Assembly: GCA_003344405.1 (NCBI GenBank)
Contig: NOWV01000066.1
Coordinates: 1 to 64,000, forward strand
Source: Trichoplax sp. H2
Taxonomy: Eukaryota > Placozoa > Uniplacotomia > Trichoplacea
Direction: 5' to 3'
DNA: 64,000 bases
The translations under genes were made by a program, and so were the position numbers. Below the pieces are notes generated by a model. That model saw nothing but the letters and a program-made list of their open reading frames with translations. It was not told the DNA's origin and made no database searches. Positions 41,241 to 55,330 of the stretch are shown one piece after another. Every line of letters starts with the position of its first letter. The first letter of the stretch is position 1.

Positions 41241-43579
41241 CTGTTGATGAATACATGCTGTATTCAACTACAGTAGTTTCAACTGATTGTAAATCAGTGT
41301 ACCGTATACAATCTTTTGGAGTAGGCCGCTTCCATGCTTCTCAGATTTCATGATGTACTGAGTAGAGTACTCCAGCATCCGAGTGCAAGGGAAATGAAAG
41401 ACTTATCCGCTTCTATAACTTTATTACCCATAAATAAGCAAAGTATCATAGACTAATGTCATGGAGTAGTCCATGAATGTGTACATTGCTGTCCTTCCGG
41501 TTGGATGAATTCAATCGACATAACGTCATCGGACGTGTTGAAGTTTCCTTTCTTGCTACGCACGCTCAGTATCGGCCACAAGACTGTGATATACTCTCCT
41601 AGTCTCCTCCCAACTTGCTGCATTCAGACTTCGGACATCAGACATCGGACTTGAAAGTTCAAAACAGAGCAAATTGCCTATAGGATGAATATTGACGCAT
41701 GCTCTGTAATAACATAACAAATGGAGTCTCCTAACATCAATAATAATCACTGGTGTCAAATTTTAGACAAGCGATGCAATGGCCAAACTCTTCCTAACAG
41801 AATAACTTATCAAGCTAAAAGTAAGTTTTTCAATCAAGGAGTTATCAACAATCGAAGCAGCTAGCTTGGATGTTCAATACTTCTAATTTAATCGAGAGCA
41901 ATCAATTCCAGCTTGAAACTGATTTCCCTGGAGAGGACGTTGCCTTCCAATTTTCAAGGCGATCATCGATCGGGGGTGGATTAGATATGTTCTGCAACGC
42001 TACCCCTTCTTTGCTCAAAATTCTACTAGGGATCAGTAACAAAAGGAATGCATTAAAATCTTATTACATTCCGTAATAAATCGTCTTAGGTTCATATTAC
42101 TGTAAATTGAATTACCGATCAGACAGGATTGACAGTACCGGTAAGCAATTAGTCTGCACTGTTACCATAGCTCTTCTCTTTGCTTTGTTCAGCTGGTGGA
42201 AATTATCAGGCTAAATTAGTTATCATGGCTAAAAAATTACTGTACTTAAATTAGTCAATTCTACAAATTGCTTATGAATGGATGTTCCATCTCATCCCAT
42301 ACTCACTCAATAATCGTTAAAATAATACGGGAACAAATTAATTTCATAACACATTCGATATAGGAAATGTTACCATCCAACTGGATGAGAAAGTATAATT
42401 GTACATTGTACACGGAGGTCAGCATCCCTTTGCGGTAGCCAAAGTAGTGAAGAAGACTAGGGGTATAAAAGTATACTGGAATTGCCATTCATCAAATCTC
42501 TTACCCTAACATGATAACCACAAAAATAGACGTTTATTTTTTACTCTGAGCTGAAGTAATTAATCCATAATCACTGATTATTAATGGATGAATTAGTCAT
42601 CATTTACCAACGCATCAAGCACTCGATCAACCATTCATTCGTATGCTCTAACCAACACGTACAGCACCTTGCAAAAAAATTTCCAAAGGGTTGGTTGAAA
42701 AAATAATGGTTGCAGCTTACAATAGTGCATCATAAAAGTCTACTTCAGGGGTTTTATAAACTTTACTGTACTATTATATAAGGCGATGCTATTTCTACTT
42801 CGGTATTACTATATTGATAGCAACACTATCATGAATCGTCGACTGTTCTCACGCACACCTTCAGCATACACGTACAGTAGTCATTGATTGCTTCCGCTCT
42901 GATCAAATGAAACAGATACCTCCTTGTAACAGTTACTATTTATCTACTATAAGAGTGCACATGAAAAGAGCAACGAGGACGGTGTTCCTATTAATCAGGT
43001 GTTACTGATGGTTGCTTGCACATTTCATTTTGGGGGCATCAAATAGGTGAGTGGCCGGTTGACATTTTTGTTTGTAGTTTTACAGCGAATGCGATTTTGT
43101 TATGTAAAGCTTACAACACGATTTGGACATCATCTTAAAGATTGGATGTTATTCATCTGATGCTTCATACAGTATCTATTTATGCTATAATACAAATTGT
43201 CTAAAAAACTACAGAATATACTGTGCCTAGGAACCCTAAAGAAAAGTTTCTCTAGAATCGCCAGTTGTGCCGGTACATAAATACCATTGAGACATTGTTA
43301 ACGCATATGATATTTAACACATAAAATGTAATTGATGTAGATATATAGTTCAGTCATGGTCTCATGGACTACTCAAAAATACCGGAAACATTTAGTAGTT
43401 CATGCCTCAGAAGACGAAGAACTTTCACTAGTTACAATAATTAAGACGGTTGTTATACAACTATACTAAGTACATTACGTTATAATACGCTATACTGCGA
43501 AGCATTCTTCAACGGATTACATTTGCCATTTCTCAGTATCAAGTCTTGGCGTAATTTCTTAATTCTACATTCTTGATAG
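41241..43579. other. Spacer, missing DCAF6 first exon expected here
   Basis: No convincing gene. The N-terminal exon of DCAF6 (in human with LLWDVRKRSLG) should lie upstream of 43580. No match was found by eye; an ATG at 43366 opens a short frame without similarity. Confidence 0.5.
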
Positions 43580-46500
43580 ATGATATCAATTTAATCCACA
43601 AGTTAAAATTAGAGCGTACTTTGGAAGGTCATACTGGATGTGTAAGTAAAGCTGCAAGCAATTGAACCCTGTTATAATTTTTGGATAAACTACGCATAAA
43701 TAGATTTAGTTTACGGTTTAAATTGCTATTCATATTTCATAGAAAATTGATGTAAGCTATGATGGGAAATTAAGTCTATTACCATAGTATATACCAATTC
43801 GATGAACACCTTTTGTACCTTAGGTCAACACGTTGGCTTGGAATAAAGTCGGAGATAAACTTCTTTCTGGCTCAGATGATTGCTTATTGAATATTTATCA
43901 GCCATACAGTTACAAGGTAATATGTAATGTTATTGTCTATACCGATCAGATATAATGCTAAATGCTAATTAAATCTAGCGATAAAGTTAAATTTTTAACC
44001 AACTTCTTATAATGCTGCAGCGGAATGTATAGAGTATACATCGTTGATTGAATATTAAGTATATCATTCATTAATTGCTATTGCATATATCTTATAATGG
44101 CATACGCGCTTATGATGTATTCTATTGATAGATTGTAAGATTAAGTTTTATAGGTTACCGTTTGCACTAATTCTTTGCACACCGCTTAATCCAAAAATAT
44201 CTTAAAATATTGCCTCGTACAGTGCTGCATTGCAATCGAAATCAATGACATTCACTTACTATTCATATTGATAGTTACTACATTCCGTACCTTCTGGCCA
44301 TACTGCCAATATCTTTAGCGCCAAATTTCTACCGAATACGAACGATCTCAAGGTAAGAAAATCAAACTAACTAAGAATAATTTTGACTAGAAAATTGCTA
44401 AAATTACAGGATAGAATTAAATGTAGTTTAATATTAATTTTAATGTGTTCAAAATAATAGCTTGTATTTTTAATGCGTTATTTCCTTATCTATGCCGTAA
44501 GTTAATGCTTAAAATTATATCAGGAAAGCCTGTCAGATCTGCCACTGACAATGCAAAAGATAGTCGTAATCATATGAATTCTAACTTTTGTAACCCTTAA
44601 TACGCTATGCTTAGATCTGGGATTACTCATTTTTTGTATATGTACCCAGTCAATAGATGAATTTACTGATGTAAACGTATGTCTATCTCAAATAGATTGT
44701 ATCATGTGCTGGTAATGGTATAGTATCTTATTTGGAATTAAACACAGCCGGTGGCTGCACTAATAACAATTTTTTTCGTTGCCATGATGGCACAACATAT
44801 GAGGTTTGCTAATAATATCATTATTTAAATGATTTTCGTTGCTATTCTTGTGTGATCTAACAATACTTTTAAATGATTGATTTTAACCAATTTTAATACA
44901 CATCTACTATTAATATCCGTCTACATCATATAATTGTTAGGTCGTAACGATACCCGACGAGCCTAATGTCTTTATGACATGCTGTGAAGATGGTAAAATT
45001 CGACTATTTGATCTTAGAGTAAAAACAAGGTGTTCTAGCCATGATTGTAATGAGGTAGGACTATAGGAAAAATACATTAATACCTGATTTTGACAAAAAT
45101 TTCATCAATTAATTTGAAATTTACATGAATAGGATGTCCTAATTAATTGTCATAGACCTACAACTGCCATTGCTGTTGACCCATCGCGTTCATTTCAGTT
45201 TACCGTTGGCTCGGATGATAGCTGTGCGCGAGTATTTGATAGAAGAAATCTCATTCGTGAGTCACGACAAGTGGGGTAATACAAGGAATCAGGCCAAATT
45301 TGAACTTTCAATGGATTAATACAATACCTCATTTTTATTTAGCGCTACTACTGACAATAATAGATCCCTGATGGTGTTAAAGCCTGCTGCTCTAGAAGCG
45401 AAAAAAATTCGAACAACTGCTGTCAACTACAATGCAAATGGCGATGAGATCTTAGTTAGTTATAGTACCGATTACGTGTACCTCTTTTCACTAAACAACA
45501 ACGGTAGTACAGCTTTTACGATCAATACTGGAGATAAGGTTGGCATAAACAATGATACTAGTACTGCAAGTCGAAATAACCAACCACCCCCTAAAAGGTT
45601 ACGTTTGCGTGGTGATTGGTCAGATACAGGACCAGATGCACGCCCCGAAAGTGAAATTAGGGAAAATGATCGGACATCTAATTCTATTTTGCGTCGTATG
45701 TCAAACATTATGGCTAGCATTATTAATACAAGATTTCAAGCGAGCGGAGACCTTGCTGGTATGAATATTCGCAATCCCGTTGATAGCGAAAGCGATACAA
45801 GTGACGATAGCCGCATGGATGATAGTGATAGTAGTCCCGAATGTAGTGAAGATGAGGAAGAACGTTTAGATACGCAGGCTTCTTGTGATCGTGATTTATC
45901 AGTGCAGTCTCCAGTTTCAGTCGTTGTCAGTCCTGCTGATGATAGCGTAAATGAAGAAAACAATGCAATAGATTTCGAATCTTCTCAGGATGGTATTCCT
46001 ACTAGCGTAGACCTAGCGAATAATAGACATACATTTGTTGAATCTATGGATAGCGATTGTCAAGAAAGTGATGACAGAATTTCCCAGCTCGGACATACTG
46101 TGAATCGTTCCAATTCTAGCCCTACTCCTGCCGAACCTTTACCTTCTCGGGAATGCTATAATTATAACAGAGCGGCTAGGCACATACAACAGTTTTTTAA
46201 GACCTTACGTAAGGCCAAAAATGATCGTCACGCTCTTAAACCACCTGCACTGATGGCTTATCGTGGTCATAGAAATTCTAGGACTATGGTAATGCCAAAT
46301 AAATATCTTTTATCATGTTTCAACAGAAATAGAGAATTTAAACTTTAAAACCGGTTTTTCTTTTCTAGATTAAAGAAGCAAACTTTTGGGGTGATCGTTT
46401 TATATTAAGTGGAAGTGATTGCGGTCGAGTTTTTATCTGGGATAAATATACGGCTGAACTGGTCATGCTGTTACTTGGTGATAGACATGTAGTTAACTGT

Positions 46501-46937
46501 GTGCAACCTCATCCTTTTGATCCTAGTATGTTTAGGCCCTATAGTAGCATGTAATTGTTTGAAATAATTGTATTGATCATATACTACTGATGACCTAACT
46601 TAACTTAAATTGATTTGTTTTAATCGTTTTTTGAATTGACAGTATTAGCAACTAGTGGAATAGACCATGACGTTAAACTTTGGTCTCCAATTGGTGAAAA
46701 GATAGGACTAGATGCAAACGCGGATGAAGTAAGCTATTAATAGTACATGCTATTGCATGATATCATATCAGTTTGTATAGGTCAATTTTTATCAAAAAAC
46801 TTATAACTTTTATGTTTTCTTATGTTAAGATTATGGCACGGAACTTTAAAATGTTGGAGGAAAGTCAGAACTTTATTATCATCCCACTATCATTTATGCT
46901 ACACTTATTAACAAGTTTCAATGGAACATCTCTATGA
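43580..46937 (+). CDS. DCAF6: DCAF6 (NRIP/IQWD1) orthologue, 5' end incomplete
   Basis: Ten exons join in frame with GT-AG borders: 43580-43641, 43824-43916, 44275-44352, 44696-44803, 44941-45054, 45133-45275, 45343-46288, 46369-46525, 46643-46728, 46830-46937, giving 630 codons plus stop. Matches to human DCAF6: [56 protein letters not shown], the signature [19 protein letters not shown] (about 45593-45652), an acidic Ser/Asp-rich middle, an IQ-like helix [16 protein letters not shown] (about 46170-46225), [30 protein letters not shown] and [10 protein letters not shown]. The family is a WD40 substrate receptor of the CUL4-DDB1 ubiquitin ligase; vertebrate members also bind nuclear receptors and calmodulin. 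The first exon, about 35 residues in human, is unresolved and must end in phase 1. The end is shorter than human and lacks the acidic tail. Confidence 0.92.
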
Positions 46938-48600
46938 TTGACTAGAATCTTATTTACTATCTTATTTCAATATTTATCGTAGTCGCTTTTATACTATAAA
47001 ATATATTTCTTAATCGACGCATCATTTATTCCTTAAAGTTCAATTTTATTGTAAGTGTATATATACGAACGTATCTTTCTCTATAGATATTTGTAAAGGG
47101 CAGTTATGAACACATTATCAAGTCTTAAGTTATTTAAAATTTCATAATTTGTGATTGTTCAATTTTACTGTATGGTGTAGCCATATAGCAATCTCTGAGG
47201 TTTTAATCGTATGGTATAGTAATAGAACACGCTAAAAAAATATTCATCTCTCGTTATTAAACTTGATTTATTATATCTTAAATATTGCATTGTTAATACT
47301 GAATTTCTTTGATAGGAAAATTAGTACCTATTATGCTGGTTCAATCACTTGTAATTTTGAGGTCCTGTTTGTATAAAGTTATCCTGTAATTTGATTTTTC
47401 CGGCTGTATTTAACTCATGAGTAATATATTACAATGCATAACTACTTCTTGTTGTCGTCGTCGCTACTCCAGGTTGCATTATTTTATATTGTTAAATAAA
47501 ATGACGATAGAAATCCTGTCATGGTAACATCTCCTCTAGGGCTGCTCCGTCAACATTTGAACTGAATGTTGACGCTTGTTGATCCAGTGGGATAATGAAA
47601 CATATACGGAAAGTGATCCAAAGTTTGGTCTTTGCTTATTTCCTCGTATATATTTATGCAATGATGATTCTATTTTTTAACTTCTTCATAGACTATATGA
47701 AGATGCAGCCTGTATGGTCTTACTAATCGTGATGAAGGACAAATTTTAGCTATGTCCTGTAACGATTTTATAGATGATTTCCACCTACAAGATTCGCTCC
47801 TCCTCAATACTTATTATAACTTACTCCTATACTGTGCACAAATGCGCTTACTATAGTATGCCAATGGATCTACGTTAGCGATTTGCGTATAAAAAAAAAT
47901 TTAGAAGAATTTCTCTCCATTTATCCCATGCGACTACGACTAACAGTATTGTGATGGAGGAGTGGAAAAGACTCACGACAACTCTTAGAATTCAGCATAA
48001 TACAGTATTGGTAGTTCCAACATTTTCTGCCGATCATGTACACTTCAACGTGGTGTTGGAGGAGAAAAGGAGACAGGATACAACTATAAATTACAGTAAT
48101 TAGTTCCTTGGGCATCTATGACGTGAAACTACCACCCAGCATTGAATACGTCATTCGATTAAATCCAATTTTTTCTTATTGACCATCCTACGTGTAATCC
48201 TATTATATAGAATTAGTGATTGATGTCCAAGACTCAATGCATTTTTTTGGATAATACCAATTGAACAGTAGAGACTGCTAGATGATCGTTTCATTGGCAA
48301 AATCTAATTGTTCTTCCATGCTATTTTCTATTCCTGACGCCAAAAATTGCATTTTCTGAACATGAAAGTACGTCATTTCGGTAGATGAACGAGGATAGAG
48401 CAGGATTGCTTCAGGATGCTCCAGATTTTACAGGGAGGTAGCAATCATGAGTCATAAGATTTCGGTTAGCGAAATGAACAAAATTGAATGGGTCAGATGG
48501 AATGATTGTTTTCATTAGTCATTGCTTGCTCTTAGCTAGAAGCCAAGAATGGTATGGTGAGATGATAGCATCAGCTGAGCAAATGGAATGTGAATAAATT
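46938..48600. other. Spacer downstream of DCAF6
   Basis: AT-rich; possible poly(A) signal AATAAA near 47495. No coding region is supported. Confidence 0.5.
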
Positions 48601-48689
48601 CAAATTTCTTGTACTGTAGAGCCATTTTGATATTGACGGGAACAGTCATTACCGTAAAGGAGTAGCCTCTACGAGTATTGTCTACGTTA

Positions 48690-49640
48690 AACGAGTAAAC
48701 TACCCATTCAATATTGGTTTCCAAGCTTAGAATATCGGTACAACTTTGATAGTACTTCTTTTTCAATCTACTGACCGTAGAGGGGAACGAAATACTGTAA
48801 ACGAGCAAACTACCCGTTTAAAACTTATTTTTAAACGTAAAATATCGGCCGGAATACCTATTGCAGTATTTCTTTTTCAATCTACTGAATACTGACGGTA
48901 TAATGAAGAGATTCGAGAGGCATCCTGCCTGCAAGAGTGGCCAAAATAAACGAGCAAACTACCTGTTCAACATTGGTTTTTATATGCAGAATACTGTTGC
49001 AACTTTGGTAGTATTTCTTTTTCACCTACTAACAGAAAAGAAATACTGCGACATAGTCAATGGACTCAAGGAACATCGTGCCTGAAAGCATTGCCAAAAT
49101 AAACGAGCAAAGCACCCATTCAACATTTGTATTTGTGTACAGAATACTAGTATAACTCTTATAGTACTTCTTTTTCAGTCTACTAACGGTAGAGGAAGAA
49201 GAAATAAACCAGCCAACTATCCGTTTCAAATTGAATTAATTAATTTATTTTCAAGCGCAGAACACCGGACGGAACAATTTTTGTAGTATTTCTTTTTCAA
49301 GCTACCGACAATATGCAAGTATTGCTAGAATAAATGAGCAAACTACCCGTTCAATATTTATTTTCATACGCAAAATACTAGTACGATTTTTTGACGTATT
49401 TCTTTTTCAATCTACTGACGGTAGAGGAAGAAGAAATACTACGAATATAGTGAATGGATTGAATGGTAGACCTGACAAACGGGCATCGTCTCTGCAAGCG
49501 TTGCCAGAAATAGAAACGAGCAAACTATCCGTTTAACATTTGTTTCATACATAGAATACCAGTAGAACTTGTGTAGTAGTTCTTTTTCAATCTACTGACA
49601 GTCAAGGAGGAAGAAATACGGCAGACTGAGGGAATGGATT
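48690..49640. repeat. Diverged tandem repeat field, 110-180 bp spacing
   Basis: TTCTTTTTCAATCTACTGA or close variants occur near 48753, 48870, 49013, 49165, 49288, 49397 and 49580, each preceded by an AACGAGCAAACTACCCGTT-like block and an AATACTGGTA-like block. Spacing is irregular and copies are old. Short frames inside are repeat artefacts. Confidence 0.75.
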
Positions 49641-50520
49641 GAGAGGGTAGTGCCCGCTATAGGGGCATTTCTATTCCTTTGCGGCATCGAGTTTCCATGG
49701 ATAAAAGCAAGACTACTGAAAGCACCAGCTGTCGACCAAGTGCAACTACTTTTGTCTAGCACTTCTGTTCTCCATGTAGTCTATCAAGCCTTTTTCATGT
49801 AGGTTAATGTAGGTTTACAGGTAACGATAGACTTGAAATAATTCATTGGCAAGCCTAGTTCTGGCACAACAGTGTTTGCGACTTAGGCTCCGCCATTTAA
49901 ATAAACTCGGAATATCTTTGCCGTCAAGGTGTAGCTGGAAGTTAGTTTGTTCATTATACTGTACAATTTACATTGTATGATATAATATCACGCGGAGCAG
50001 TACTCATTCGTATAGAGCATATCCTTGGTACGAATTGGAAGCGTAAAGAATTGTCATTAGTCGTGATCGCTTCCAAAGCCATCAGTAGCAGCCACTCCAT
50101 TTTGAAATAGTTCTGCAACTTTGATGGTACCAAAGGTGACGAAAGAATGGATAATGTCGCGTAGCCCAAATACGATCTCTATTCAAGGTAAGTTGGACTC
50201 TCGGCGACGAGAGGTTTGCATAGCGAAATGTCAAGCTCTCATGCCAATTGATGCCAGAATGCCTGCACTCGATTAGAGGTCATTTTACACTTAGGCACTT
50301 ATGATAGGACTGCCAAAATGTCTACAGTCGATCATCAATTATTTTTTTTTGCATCTACGCACTTATGATTACTGTATTATGATAAAGATCGAGCTCTAAT
50401 GCCAAAATACTTGCACTCGATCATCATTCATTTTTCACATCTAAACACTTATACAATGGTGATTATGATATTGAATGCGTGGAATTCTTCCCTACTCATT
50501 GACATCAATTTTTAAAAAAG
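49641..50520. other. Spacer, no gene seen
   Basis: Contains three loose repeats of GCACTTATGAT with ACTCGATCATC (50240-50460). No reading frame is supported. Confidence 0.45.
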
Positions 50521-50879
50521 AAACCCTCAGCGATTAAAATACCAGATGATTTAGAAAGGGTCCATTCCAGATTGCTGTTGTTTTATACTTGGGTGCAAAA
50601 TAAAAATCTAATTTAGCTTAAATTTTAAACTTTTCTTTGGATAACATTAAAGAATAAAGTTAAAAAGGTCACAAACTGAAGTTGAATGCTGCTGATTTGC
50701 CCCAAATTTTCAGTCTTTTACATCGGTTTGAGCGTATTTTAAAAAAATGTGCTGTAAAGGCCAAGGTTAGCAGTAATTTACCACTACTAGACTGCCAGAC
50801 ACCGACAAAAATGGATACTTGGGGAATCCGTGATATTGATCTCATCCAATTATGGAAAAAAGGATTGATTTGGAAATAG
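50521..50879 (+). CDS. Candidate 3' exons of an unrecognised gene
   Basis: Two open blocks with protein-like composition: 50521-50592 (24 codons, KPSAIKIPDDL...LLLFYTW) and 50682-50879 (65 codons plus TAG, LNAADLPQIF...LWKKGLIWK). They join in phase 0 across an 89-base GT-AG interval (TGG|GTGCAA...GAAG|TTG), a size typical of introns in this window. The product would be a mixed helical segment with no membrane span. No family was recognised and no upstream exon was found, so this could be a real 3' end, a gene relic or chance. Confidence 0.35.
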
Positions 50880-51109
50880 TCCATTTACAGTATTTATTAT
50901 ATAATATATATACTGTATATGTATTGGGTTAAATTTCATGTTATAATTAATAATAATTATTAATAGCGATGGAGTAAAATCAATAGGTGTACGGCATTGG
51001 AAATTAGTAAATCAATCACTGTATCTTTTCCATTGTCGATTAACTCCAACGAAAAGATTTATCCATTAATACAAGCGAGCGTTAACTCATTTGCTATGCA
51101 GGCTAGAAA

Positions 51110-52050
51110 CATACCATCACGAATTTAGTATGATAGTCCTTTATGAAGATATGAATATCATCCGAAATAAAAACTACTAATAACACGTCTACTGGCGTAA
51201 CTATCCTTCCTATTGTATAGCTGAAACACAATTTCAAGTCCGTAAATGTTACTGGGCTAATTTGAATACGAGTATGATAGCGATCTTTCAGGACAAGTAG
51301 TATATCCCATCTACTATTACTATTCATGGAGGGATGTAAAAGGAGTATCAAGATGACCGTCTTCTAGCTGATGTCAACATCATGCTAAGTAAAACTTGGA
51401 ACTACTAATAACAATGTAAAAGTGAGATTGTGTGTATCCATGCAGGATTGTAAAAATCGCATGAGGATAGCAATCTTTACTACAGCTGATGCGGAGAATA
51501 CCCCTCCTGTGTTGAAATAAAACTTGTGCGACAAATAACAATCTGAAAATGAGATTGCGTTTTCCCTTAGAGGATTTTGAAAATAACATGAGAAATGCAA
51601 TGCAGCCATCTACTGTAGCTGATGTGAAAATATACTGAGGTAAAGCTTGTAACGACAAGTAACAATGGAAAAATGGGATAGCGTTTACCCATGGAAGATT
51701 TTAAAAATAGCATCAAGATTAAAGAGTCTACTAGCTGATGAGAAGAACGTGCTGAAGTCAAATCTAGCAGCTATCTGTAGCAATCTAAAAGAGTGCAATA
51801 GCGTTTACCCATACTGTACTGTATATTATGTGAAGAACATGCTATAGTCAAACTTATACTGCAAGGACAAATAAACAATCTAAGTGAGTAAGATGTCGTT
51901 TATCCATAGAGAATTATAAAAATAGCATGAGGATGGCAGTTTTGTACTGTCGTCTATATCTCATGTGAAGAATATTTTGCTGGAGTAAAGCTTGTAACGA
52001 TAAGTAAGTAACAATCGAAAAATGAGATTGTATCTATCAATTTTAAGTGT
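51110..52050. repeat. Diverged tandem repeat field, about 100-135 bp period
   Basis: Units contain AGTAACAATC(T/G)(G/A)AAAA, GAGATTGCGTTTACCCAT, GATTTTAAAAATAGCATGAG and TACTGTAGCTGATGTGAA. The CAAT landmark recurs near 51413, 51539, 51663, 51781, 51878 and 52013. Frames on either strand within it are by-products. Confidence 0.78.
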
Positions 52051-53999
52051 GTAGCTCTCATATTAATTAATTAATTAATGTAAGCAACTGCTGATTTAAA
52101 ATGATTATTGATAAAGTGCAGTGCTAATGGACTCTGTGTACAACTGTACAATGTACTGTACAGTACTGTGCATGTGTTTGTAAAGATTACGGATCGATAT
52201 TTTTGACTCATGGATTTGTCGCCTTGTTATCGTAGAGAAGAAAGTACTCTATTTTCGCCCTATTCTGCGAGTACAATCAGACATCGTTATTTGCAACAGT
52301 TAGATCGCAAGCCGATTGTTTACACTTGTCGTACAGTCTTGCAAATCACAATCCATTCCAATGTCCTTATGTTTGTTAAAATTAAAAAATAGTTAAAAGG
52401 TGAAGAACACTTGATTGAATGATTGATAAAAATGATGGAATTGTAGGTATTATTTCCAATGAATCATCTGTCCATTTGACGTCGTCAGGAGTATTGACAA
52501 TGGTTTACTAAAGAATGATCCTCTAAACCGGTCAAAATCACCGAAACTATCAACATGGCCTTATACAGTAGATACGTGTACAGTATACCCGGTGTAGACC
52601 TAAACGTTCATGCGATCAACTACCATGATGATTGTAATTGCACAAGACGATGGAAAATTGTTATCCATATCGTATCAAGAGAATGATCGCATTTTCGCAA
52701 CGATCTACTGTTTTCGATATTACTTCAATCTGATTAACCTAAGGCTATACACATTCTTTCCATTTTCCTATAGTTGGCAGTGAACTACTACTGGTAGACC
52801 TGCGGCGTTAGTCAATACTAGTAAATAGTGGTAATTGCTAGTAATAATAGTAATGTAAGAAGAAGAAGGAATCCGATGTCACAGATGATATTTCGCGGTA
52901 TCTTTAACTTGATCAGTTTGGCAGTGTATAATTTAATGGGTGATACCATCGTGTATAAGACGATGTTTTTGTAGCATGCTTGAAAAGTTAAATTGCGAAC
53001 GGACGAGGATTACCAGAAGTCCGTGGGATTACTAACCAATGCATCTTAAATTTTGTTGAGCTAACAATTGTTAAGAGACAGGTTTGCTGCACGTACAGTA
53101 CAGTACAGTATTTTCAATATTTTAAATATTTTCAATAATTATGCGTATAATGGTACATGGACTGTGCAAATAAAAACAAGACGAGAAACCATTGTTGATA
53201 TAGACTGCCCAGTGCACCTGAAGGCAAACAGTAAAATAGCTTGATGTATCACCTACTGTATATAATGATGGATAACCGCTAAGTAGTTAGTTAATAGATG
53301 TACAGTGCAGTATAGTAGGCATTCAACAAGGAGGAGTAAATATCTAGACTAATCTGTAAACCATTTATCAATCCAAAGAAACAGATAACCGCATTGAACA
53401 ATGGACTGTTATCAAAAAATGTCTTTTATCTAAGTTACTTGAATAATAATAAGATTAGTCTGTCTATGGATCGCTATTGTTCCTTTTGTTGTTCTTATCA
53501 AACAAAATGATCGATGAAGATAAGTAAATTCCATTGCAAGCCTGGAGACTGGAATGATGATAGTAAAGTATATTAAAATGACATTACTACAACTTGTTTT
53601 TAAAATATTGTTATTCATATTGGATGAGCTCAATCGAATCATCTGTCCTTATTGAGGGAGAATACACTTGATACAATTGTACATTGGAATCATCGATGCT
53701 TTCACATGAAGGTTACTTCAAGGTATTTTATGGTATAGCATCTTGCCAATATAGTCAAGCCGAGAGACGGATTTTGATTGCTATTCGGTAAGTTGTATCA
53801 ATGGATAGAGTAGGATGATGTTTTATGCAAGTTGAAGCTAGTTTTACAAGGGTGGCAAAATCCAATAGACCTGTCATAGCTTGGTTAGAATAGTGTACAA
53901 GTCGTAAGAGTACTCCCTGTTTCATATGGGAAGGATACGATTGAATTTCTCAATTTTTATTTCCCTTGACACTTTCCATCATGATGTCCAATTGGCTAA
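52051..53999. other. Spacer, no gene seen
   Basis: AT-rich with scattered TGTACAGTAC palindromes (52140-52165, 53095-53110). No supported reading frame. Confidence 0.45.
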
Positions 54000-55330
54000 G
54001 CGGTACCGACATGAAAGAATATTGAAAATTATTTGAATTGAGTTTGATCGAACGGATGAAATAGCAGCGTTATACTATTGCCAATTAATGCTCCTATTTA
54101 GATGTACAAAGTACAGCAGTATTTCATTCAATACTTTGAAATTAGTCAGATCTGAAGAATGAAATAGGAGCTGTTGTTATTGACTCTTCATGAATGCGGA
54201 GATGAACGAGTAAAAAGTAGCATTGGATTCAATGTCTTGGATTCAGATTAACTTTTCCTTAGTTTGCTACGATACTTTAATTAATGAATGAGCAATCATC
54301 ATTGCATTCAACACTTCAAATTCAGTGTGATCGGATGGATGAACTAGGTGTTACTACAGTATTTGCTCTAGAGTCTTAATGAATTTGCGTATTAAGATGA
54401 ACGAGTAGAAAAAGTAGAAAGGTAGAATTGAATTCGATTTGAATCTGTTGATGAAATAAGAGGTATCTGTTTATTTTTGCTACGTTGTTAATGCTTTTAT
54501 TTTGATGAACGAGCAGATCAGTAATGGATTCAATACTTACTTGGAATTGAATTCGATCTGATCATCGTTTTTTTATTTCTTGATGGACTTATGCATGAAA
54601 TAGGCGGTGCTTTTATTTACTCTTAGTCTTGAGATGAGCAAGTAATATGTAGCATTGGATTTAACGTCTGGAATTCAGTTTTAAATCTGTTGATGAAACT
54701 ATCATTATTTTGCTACGTTGTATATGTTCTTATTATTTGATAAACGTGCAAATCAGTATTAGATTCAATAACTTGGTTGGAATTGAGTCTAATGTAATCG
54801 AATTGATGAAATAGGCGGCGTTATTTATTTTTTATTTATTTTATTTATTTACTCTCTTCGTTGATGTCTGCATCGAGATGATCGAGTAAAAAGTAACATT
54901 AGATTTTACATCTGGAATTCAGCTAATGACACAGGAGTATCATTATTTTGCTAGAGTACAGTATGAATGCTCTTTGTTGATGAACGAGCAAATCAGCATT
55001 TGATTCAATACTTGTTGAAATTAAATCTGATCGAATGGATAAACTAGGAGGTGTTATTATTTACTCTTTTACTGAATGCCCGTAGTGAGATGGCCGAGTA
55101 AAAAAAGTAGCATTGAATTCAACGTCTTAAATTTGAATCAGTGGATGAAATAGTTTAATGAACGAGCTCATCAGTACTGGATTCAATATTTTAAATTCAG
55201 TCTGATCTGATCGATGGAAAAAACGCGGTTATTATTTGCTATTCCATGCTTGTACTTATGCTAATGATCAAGTACAGCAGAAATGAATTCAACTTTATTT
55301 CATTTTTATTCGTAACTATTCAACATGAGA
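54000..55330. repeat. Diverged tandem repeat field, two alternating blocks
   Basis: A GATGAACGAGCAAATCAGTA block with GGATTCAATACTTGG, and a GAGATGAACGAGTAAAAAGTAGC block with GGATTCAACGTCTGGAATTC, alternate with TGATGAAATAGG(C/A)GGTGTTATTATTTACTC-like linkers about every 200-260 bases. The copies are strongly diverged. Confidence 0.72.

Noticed and set aside
43366-43450. ATG-initiated short frame as DCAF6 first exon
   Set aside because: No similarity to the conserved N-terminal block and no phase-1 donor leading to 43580.
45472-45963. Antisense and shifted frames over the DCAF6 middle exon
   Set aside because: They are shadows of the acidic Ser/Asp-rich coding exon.
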